64,000 nt of DNA from Anaeramoeba flamelloides. Its lineage: Eukaryota > Metamonada > Anaeramoebidae. A program made the translations under genes and the position numbers. The stretch covers positions 2,046,001 through 2,110,000 of the forward strand of contig JANTQA010000075.1 in the NCBI GenBank assembly GCA_027625915.1, read 5' to 3'. Below the pieces are notes generated by a model. That model did not search any database. It saw only the letters and a program-made list of their open reading frames with translations, and was not told where the DNA came from. Position 1 is the first letter of the stretch; every line of letters begins with the position of its first letter. Positions 48,929-64,000 of this stretch are shown here, piece by piece.

Positions 48929-50335
48929 TTATTTTTCACGTGCAACATATTCCACTGAATTTGAAATAATGATTCCACCGTCTGTTTGTGAGTTCCACCC
49001 ACCATAATCGATCCTGTCTGACGGGGGAGACAGGTTTAAAACAATAACTCGGCCATAATGACAATTTTGGAGCGGGTATCTTTTTTCTGCAATCAATATT
49101 GTGCCATCTTTCCATTTGGAAATTATTCGATCAGTCTTTTCATTTAAAGTTGTTGCATTGACACGGAAGGATCTAACGCCGCCATCAAAGGAATGTATGT
49201 TGATCATTGTCGGGTGATTTGGGCAAACTACTTCTCCTAGTGATGAAGCAGATGTGGTGATTGCAGGAGCTTTTGAAAAAGGCAAGAATTCAGCTGTTGC
49301 TATTTCGCCACCGATTTGTTTTTCATCTGACGAATCGAGTGCGTTGATCCCACAAAGCACAAGACCTCCGCCGTCGCGAACAAATTTTGCAATATTCGTC
49401 CCAAGTTCTCCCGGGCTTTTAAACGGATCGTCCGCAGAATATACAAAAAGAACATCAAATGTTTTTAGTTCTTCAAAGGATGGGGTGACCTGATCTGCAG
49501 AAATTACAGACATTTTTCCAATTTTTTGGTTGATTAGAATAGACTCACATACATTATGAACATAACGTATGTCTGTTTCCGCTGATAGAACAGCAACGTT
49601 AATAGCGCAATTGAATGAAAATGTCCTAATTGTTTCTTTTAACGATTTGTCATCATTAGTTTTTTTTTCTTTTTCTTTTTTTTTTTCCTTTTCTTTTTTC
49701 TTTTCCTTTTCTTTTTCTTTTTCCTTTTCTTTTTCTTTTTCCTTTTCTTTTTCTTTTTCCTTTTCTTTTTCTTTTTCCTTTTCTTTTTCTTTTTCATTTC
49801 CTTTTTCTTTTTCTTTTACTATTTTTTCGTTTTCTTCTTCGGTTTTTTCAGTATTGATTTTGTTTCCAATAAACTTCGAAAAACTATATTTTGTACGACT
49901 TTCTAAAGGTTCTGTAAATTCGGATCCTTGAATAAGTAAGTTTGTTACTTTCCAAGGCTGGGATGATGAAGAAAGAAAATCAATACAAATTTCTAATAAT
50001 TTCTTCATTCGAAATTGTAATGACAAATTGGTTATGCTTTGTAAATTCTTTTCATTAATTGTAATTGTCCCAGTATAACAAAAATTGAGAATCATTGAAA
50101 AATCTGATGGAGAAACATCAGGAAGAGTGATCGTAACATGGGACACACACGGATCTGTGCTACCAGATGGAAATACTATGTTTCGAAAGAATTCAGAATT
50201 AATTGCTAAAATTGTTTGATGCCCATACATAACAGTGCCATTCGATCCAACAATAAACCTTATATTTGAATGCTTGGGATTATTAAAATACTGTTTTAAA
50301 TTTGGTCGAATCAGAATTCTTGATGAAACACTCAT
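48929..50335 (-). CDS. BTB/POZ protein with C-terminal amidotransferase-like domain
   Basis: Single exon, 468 aa, ATG at 50335. Residues about 20-125 are a BTB/POZ fold: IRFIVGSNG..MYGHQTILA, SEFFRNIVF, LPDVSPSDFSMILNFCYTG and a following helix that starts a BACK-like segment. Residues 165-225 are an almost pure (EK)n tract, a likely rigid charged helix. Residues 240-468 look like a class I glutamine-amidotransferase-like (ThuA/DJ-1-type) alpha/beta fold: strand INVAVLSAE, FDVLFVYSADDP, then KFVRDGGGLVLCGI (GGG at 322-324, Cys328 where a nucleophile elbow would fall), and a C-terminal GRVIVLNLSPPSDR..GGW. BTB domains dimerise and often recruit cullin-3. The second domain may bind a ligand rather than catalyse, as I cannot identify a full catalytic triad. 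The product is inferred from fold pattern. Confidence 0.8.
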   Translation of the reverse strand: MSVSSRILIRPNLKQYFNNPKHSNIRFIVGSNGTVMYGHQTILAINSEFFRNIVFPSGSTDPCVSHVTITLPDVSPSDFSMILNFCYTGTITINEKNLQSITNLSLQFRMKKLLEICIDFLSSSSQPWKVTNLLIQGSEFTEPLESRTKYSFSKFIGNKINTEKTEEENEKIVKEKEKGNEKEKEKEKEKEKEKEKEKEKEKEKEKEKEKEKKKEKEKKKEKEKKTNDDKSLKETIRTFSFNCAINVAVLSAETDIRYVHNVCESILINQKIGKMSVISADQVTPSFEELKTFDVLFVYSADDPFKSPGELGTNIAKFVRDGGGLVLCGINALDSSDEKQIGGEIATAEFLPFSKAPAITTSASSLGEVVCPNHPTMINIHSFDGGVRSFRVNATTLNEKTDRIISKWKDGTILIAEKRYPLQNCHYGRVIVLNLSPPSDRIDYGGWNSQTDGGIIISNSVEYVAREK

Positions 50336-51715
50336 TTTTAAAAAGTAATTGATTTTTTTTTTTTTTTGATGAAAAGAAAATGAAAAAAAATGATTAGTTT
50401 ATTTGTTAATTTTGAATGGTTATAGAATTATTTGTTCTCCATTTTTCACCAATAAAGTTATTAAGAAGTTCTTTTTACTGATAATCTTGTTAATTTCTTT
50501 TTCATACAAGAAAACTTATTAAAAATCAAGTTATAAATTGAAATTGTTTCAAGTGATTAGCTTCAACCAAGAAGAACTCTAAAATTTTCTTGTGTTATTT
50601 TTGAATGCAAGTCATCTCAGTGGTTCAGAGTTCAAATGTCTTGTATTTGATCGTAAAGTAGTACTTTTGGCGAGGCCATCAATTAAAAAAGATCTATCTA
50701 TTAGTAAATAACCCAACAATTTCAGATACAAATCTGCACTTCTCCACAAATTTAAAGCTTGAGTTACCAATTCTAAAACAAAATTTTATATTATCTGTCG
50801 TTATTTGAATGAATTTGAGAAAATAAGTAATATATTTGATTGATAGGATGATATTTATAGCACCCAGATTGAAAAATATATTTATCATTTTCTGAAACAA
50901 TGAGTCAAATTGAGTGAGTTATATTTTTTTGAAGTTGGGAGGATCTTTAAGAAAATTGCAAAAAAACAAATATAATAAAAATTCTTTTTGTTATTTTTCT
51001 TCCGTTTTTTTTTAGATCATTAAAGCTAGAGGAATTTTATAATTCTTTAAAACTGTTTTAATAGTAATTACCTCAACTTGAATATATTTTTATCAAATAC
51101 AATTTTTTTTTAAGAGTTATTTCATTATCCATTTTAAACTCTCAAAATAAATTCTTCACATTAAAGAGAATAGAATTAAAATACCAATTTTTTTTTATAA
51201 ATTAATAATTGGTTAAATCTGATCAAGAGTAGAATTCACATTTCCGATATCCCCTGTCTCTTCCGTTTTTAATATTTAGATACCATTTCCAAGAACTGGG
51301 CTATTCATTTCCTAAAAAAATCAAAAAATTTGAAAAATTCAGTAATACTTGTAATCAGTAGAGTATTATAAAATAAAGTTCTTTTTTATTTTCAAGAAAT
51401 AACTAATATAGATATTCCTAGAAAAAAGATTATTTATTCTCTTTTTTTTAGCTTGACTTTCAAAAAAAAAAAAAAATAACTTTCTTAAAATTTATCTTAA
51501 AATATAGATTTCTTGTCGTAAAATGAATATTTTTTTAATATATTATTAATTTTTTTAAATTTTTTTGTTAAATACTATGAAAAAATTGATTTACAATCTG
51601 TTTTTAATAAAGATATTTTATTTTTTTTTGAAAATTTAAAATAATTTTTGTAATTTTTTTTGAAATTAACTGTACGGAAAAAACTGATATTCCCAAGCTT
51701 TAAACTTGAAAAAAA
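50336..51715. other. Intergenic upstream of the BTB gene
   Basis: The leader with a T/A run lies directly next to the start. The rest is AT-rich; 50590-50700 and 51230-51300 are slightly richer but have no conserved ORF, and no tRNA fold could be made from the GTTCAAATG near 50631. Nothing else supported. Confidence 0.4.
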
Positions 51716-51719
51716 TTAA

Positions 51720-53140
51720 GGTACTAGTAAAATTAAAAAAATCCGAAATTTAATTTAATAGTAGATTCAAAAATTATCACAGTCAGCCCCACTTTTAAGA
51801 AACAAACTTTCAACAAAAATTATGGTACAAATAAAAATCTCGTTTTAAAGCTCAAAATTCAAATTTTGGTTAAAAATAAATTGTATAAAAAAAAAACCCA
51901 AAAAATATATTTTAATTTGAGAATTTTTTGTGCCTTAAATTTTGTTAAAAGTTTGTGTTATAAAAGTGGAACTGACTGTAACACATCTTGAAATTGAAAA
52001 ATAAAGTTAAAATCTGAGTACTACGAAAGCAAACTTACTATTAATGCTATTTTTAGAAATATATTGTTTTTCAAAGTTTAATCAATTTTTGTCATTTTTG
52101 AAAAGTTCAAAAATCCAACCAAATTTCTGAATTATTTTAAAAAAAATTATATTCTTTGGAAGAAGAAAGAAATATTATTATCTGAGAAGGAAAGTGTTTA
52201 AAAGGGTATACTTTAATAATAAAACAACTAAGTTTTAAAACAACTAAGTCTTTTAAAATCTTTTAATTTCTTTGAAATTGCAATAATTATTTTAAACCAG
52301 AAAAATAGAATTTTAATGATTTAAAGAACAGTTCAAATCAATTTTTTCTCTTTATTGAATAAAAAAATCCTAAGAAAAGCAACCAAACCATCAAATTAAA
52401 AATTCTCCCGAAAGTCTTTTTTAAAACCGGAAAAATTCAACTCAAAATCTAAAGAAATATTGTTTTAATATGATTATTGATAATTAAAAACCCAATCTTA
52501 ATTATTTTAGTGAGTTATTAACATCATATGGATTAAATTTATCAATCAATTTTTATAATTATTTCTAACTTTTTTTAAAATATTTTCAAATAATTAAAAA
52601 ACGAATACAAATAAAAAATTAGAATAAAAAAAAAAAGAAATAATAGATATTCACAAAATTCTGATATTAAAACAAATATTGTTCTTTGTTTATTAATCAT
52701 AATATTTGAAAAAGAATATTGACTAATATTTTAAATTTCAAGAAATTTCATAAATATTTGTCAATAAAAAGAATGATCAATTTTTTTGAGATTATCAAGT
52801 ATTCAATATTTGATTTATTTTTATTGTAATTCTAAAATAAGATTAAATTTCCAATGTTATTTGTTCATAAAGAATCTCAGAAATTACTCAAAGTGGGATT
52901 TCTTCAAAATAAACTTTTGGCAAATTTTTATTTTTCAAATTAGTTCCAAAACCCCAACAAAAAGGATCTAGATCTTTTGACTGAAAATTTAATTGGGAAA
53001 ATGAAATCTTTTAAAAATGATAACTCATCTCTTGAAAGTTTATAAATGAATTTTTGTATTTAACGTTTAATTATAACCTTTTGTAAATAATGACTCTCTT
53101 ACCGTTGGGAAAAAATAATAAAGAAGCGTTACTACGTCCG
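51720..53140 (+). mobile_element. TTAA-flanked TIR element, about 1.22 kb plus a nested MITE
   Basis: TTAA (51716-51719) then GGTACTAGTAA at the left; TTACTACGTCC then G and TTAA (53141-53144) at the right. The body from about 51980 matches 54510-55650 collinearly, for example TTGAAATTGAAAAATAAAGT, AAATTCTCCCGAAAG, and AACCCAATCTTAATTATTT. No transposase ORF. TTAA target duplication suggests a piggyBac-like or TTAA-type MITE. Confidence 0.8.
51780..51978 (+). repeat. 199-bp MITE of the CAGTCAGTTCC family, nested
   Basis: The ends CAGTCAGCCCCACTTTTA and TAAAAGTGGAACTGACTG are inverted. It is missing from the sister element at 54450-55659, where the flanking bases run straight through, so it inserted after that family spread. 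The best-preserved of three copies (others at 27118 and 47151). Confidence 0.85.
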
Positions 53141-53144
53141 TTAA

Positions 53145-53355
53145 TTAAAAAATGATCACTTTCTATTTAATCAAATAGTTGTCTTTTTATTAAAATAAGA
53201 ACTTTCTTTATTAAAACAATTCAATCTCTGAAAATAAATTTCTCTCAACAGATTTTTGATTTGGTACAATTGTATTATTGGGAATCGTATAACTTCTACT
53301 TATAAAACAGTTCAACAGATTAAAAATTTCATTTTTCTGTCAAAGCTTAATTGGA
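53145..53355. promoter_or_regulatory. Probable methionine-synthase promoter and leader
   Basis: The only DNA between the TTAA element and the gene start, so promoter elements should lie within these 210 bases unless the element itself contributes. No specific motif recognised. Confidence 0.35.
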
Positions 53356-61404
<8,049 letters not shown>

Positions 61405-62164
61405 CTAATTTTTTTTTTTAAAATTTCATATTAAAAAAATATATTGGTAAATTGTTATTTACGTTTTGATATTTTTTTTTTTTTTTTCTTTTTTGAGTTT
61501 AATGAAATAATTTGATTTACAGGTATTAAAGTTAATATTAGATTATGAAATTTCCAGTGTTGATAAAGTTAGGTATTAGTAATTAATTTTTAATTTTTCA
61601 AGAATTTATTTCACATATTTTTCTTTTCAGAAATGGAAATAAAAAAACATTAGTTGGGAATAAGTCTGAAAACCCAATGTACTAAAATTGTATTTCAATT
61701 TTATTTTGATCGTTTAGAGGTATAACAATTTTGGGAATCTTTTTTTTATTTTTTTTTTTTACTTTTTGTCAAATATGTTATCTTGTAATTTAAATTTTTT
61801 TTGTTTGTTAATTGTAATTTGATTTTCATCATTTTTTTTTTTTTTCGTAATTTTAAGGACAAATTATCAGAAAAGAAAAAATTAGATCAACGATGAATCA
61901 AAAAAAATTGTTTGTTAGAACGTTTCAGATTCATTTTGTAGAATTGAAGACAAATTAAAAAAAGCCTTTTTATCTCATCTGATATTTTCGAAAATTGTTA
62001 AATGGAATATAAAATTCTGAAATAAACAGCTTTCAATTTGATAAATTTTTTATTTTTTTTTGCAGATTTTGACTATCTAAATTTTCGTTATATTATGAAG
62101 AAGGGTTAAAGGGGAAAAAAATCAAGTTATTACTCGCTAATTGTGAGATTCTGAAATATAATAG

Positions 62165-62470
62165 GATTAGCAACTTGAAAATAAAAAACGATAAAGTATA
62201 GGGAAAAAATGATCATATGTTTAAAGCAAATCAGATCAAAAAAAAAAAAAAGAAAGAAATTATAACAATTAAATAATAATATCTTTAAAATAACATCCTT
62301 GATCAATGATAAAATTTAATTAAATTAATCAAAAAGTATCATGTCTGTGATTTTGGATATTCTTAATTGAAGAAAGAAAAGCTTGTGTTTTTTTTTTTTT
62401 TTTGTCAATTACTTATTATATACCCTTTTTAAATTTTCTCTTTTTTCTTCGTTTTTTGTTGATTTTTGTT
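62165..62470 (-). repeat. Dispersed repeat (mate 37655-38000)
   Basis: Shares TGTTTAAAGCAAATCAGATC, TTTAATTAAATTAA, and GGATATTCTTAATTGA with the mate; its coding-like tail is more decayed. Confidence 0.55.
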
Positions 62471-62799
62471 ATTTATTTGAAGTCTATTTGTTGATTTGTA
62501 ACATTTCAATATTTTTTCTATTGGTGAATTGTTTGATTCAATTTAAATAATGGTAAAATACTGTTTTACATTACTTTTGATTTAAATAACTTTTTTATTT
62601 TACAAGGAAGTTGATTTTATAGTAAGGTGGTATTTATTCAGTTCAATTTGATTAACTAATTATGCTCCTCTTTTTAACGTGTTTATTTAGTAAAAGTAAA
62701 AAAATTCAAAAGAAAAAAAATGAAAAAAAAACATTAAAAAACTAAGCCTCAATTAAAAATTTTTAAAATAAAAAGTGAATTTTTTAAAAAAAAAACTTA

Positions 62800-63290
62800 T
62801 TTAATCAATTCTAGAACAAATACAAATTAGAAACATTCACTAATTGGAATCTGAACACTCCTTTATAAATTATAATACTTATAAAATAAAAAATAAATAA
62901 TTATTAATACTAATAAATCAATCGGTGTTGAAAATTTTGAAGAGAGCAAAACAAAAAAAAAAATACATGGATAAATTCTTTTAAAATTCTATTAGGAAAT
63001 ATTGATTGACCAAAGGTCAGATACCATTAACTAATTGTATTTAGGTTCTTTAATTTTGAACAACTGAATTTAAACTAATATCAATTATTATAAAAAAAAA
63101 ATGATCAAACAAAATAAGTTACATGATTCAAAAGATGACATTAAAAAAATTTACAAAAAGATAAATATCATGATTTTCATATTTGACAAAAATGAAAATT
63201 ATTTCCAATTTGAATGAAATTGAATTATTGTGGTTATTTTGGCAGTTTTAACTTTGTGAAAAATTTTGAATTTTAGTTTATTTTATGGAT
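62800..63290 (+). repeat. Dispersed repeat (mate 8940-9480)
   Basis: Shares ATTATTAATACTAATAAATC, AGATACCATTAAC and TTTTAACTTTGTGAAAA with the mate. Confidence 0.6.
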
Positions 63291-64000
63291 ATTTTTCAAT
63301 TAATCAGCAACAAAGGGTGTTTAAAATCAATTTCTTAACAATATTATCGTATGATGTGAAATTTTAATCTATAATGAATAATTGTTAAATATTCAGTCTT
63401 GGAAATTTTCAGGGTCTAAAAAAGATTATTCACTCAAAATTTTATATGTTGTTTGGATGAATTTGAAATTACTTTTTAAAAATAATATCTCAAATTTTAT
63501 ATCATCAATTCAAAAAAAAAAAAAATGGAAACTTGCAATTCTTTATTTTCTAAGCATCTTTTGATCTACACTAATCATTTTTCAATTTTTTTTTTTTTCT
63601 CTTTTGTTTCATTTTTTTCCCATATTTCAATATGTGATAGAATTGGAAGAAAAAAAAAAGTATCTTAGAAAATATCAATAAACATGTTAATAAATTCAGA
63701 CAATATAATATCTTTTAAAAAGAATTTTATTAATTGGTTAAGTAACTTCTTGTTAAACTTTTTTTCAAAAAAAAAAGTTAAATAATACAAAATCGGTAAG
63801 GTTCATTTCAAAAATTATGATTTAAATATTTTTTAGTTTTTAATTTTTGGTTTTATTTTTGTAAAATTTTTTAAATATAGGACTTTTATATGTTTATCAT
63901 AATTAAAAAGTGAATCATTTTTTAATGAGTTATACATTGTTTTTGAATACAATCATATTGATATATCAATATATTCAATTTATTATTACAGGTAATAATA

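Larger units (their letters stand above)
61405..64000. other. Downstream intergenic region with two dispersed repeats
   Basis: T-rich 3' flank of MTR, then 62165-62470 (mate 37655-38000) and 62800-63290 (mate 8940-9480). 63382-63564 is an open frame by chance with no family match. No gene supported. Confidence 0.45.

Noticed and set aside
49569-49931. Phenylalanine/serine-repeat ORF on the plus strand
   Set aside because: Antisense of the EK tract of the BTB gene.
50620-50700. tRNA-like GTTCAAATG motif
   Set aside because: No acceptor or anticodon stem can be formed around it.

Overview
The window is a very A+T-rich eukaryotic nuclear segment; by eye, non-coding DNA is far above four-fifths A+T. 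It has spliceosomal GT-AG introns of about 110 bp up to 3.7 kb, A-rich leaders before start codons, T-rich acceptors, and low-complexity protein tracts (EK, NE, poly-N, RN). No tRNA, rRNA, CRISPR array, operon or bacterial signal was found. The combination of a B12-dependent methionine synthase, a CBL-type calcium sensor, a Hippo-type MOB1, UPF1 and EK/NEN-rich proteins suggests a free-living protist. My best guess is a metamonad of the Anaeramoeba kind. That is inference from style, not a database result.

Layout. 1-2143: non-coding, with a foldback repeat. 2144-6160 (-): five-exon calcineurin-B-like (CBL) calcium sensor with a 2.8-kb last intron that holds a nested palindrome. 6161-11143: repeats. 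11144-11739 (+): small two-exon multi-pass membrane protein. 11740-18567: repeats, including a 707-bp palindromic TIR element and a tandem repeat. 18568-18956 (+): ribosomal protein eL39, three exons, the first being only the ATG; it is hidden because no exon is long. 18957-22394: repeats. 22395-23879 (-): unrecognised 494-aa basic/NE-rich protein. 23880-28997: repeats. 28998-33743 (+): MOB1, four exons, last intron 3.5 kb. 33744-40384: repeats and a 1-kb TIR transposon. 40385-44059 (+): UPF1 helicase, intronless. 44060-48928: repeats. 48929-50335 (-): BTB domain fused to an amidotransferase-like domain. 50336-53355: a 1.2-kb TTAA-flanked TIR element carrying a nested MITE. 53356-61404 (+): cobalamin-dependent methionine synthase in three exons. 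Its 3.7-kb second intron contains a LINE fragment that has itself been split by a second TTAA element and a hairpin. 61405-64000: repeats.

The genes are unrelated single-copy housekeeping or signalling loci (translation, mRNA surveillance, Hippo-type signalling, one-carbon metabolism, calcium signalling). What ties the window together is a set of short non-autonomous DNA transposons. At least five TIR families, several strongly palindromic, fill intergenic DNA and inflate introns. I see no intact transposase.
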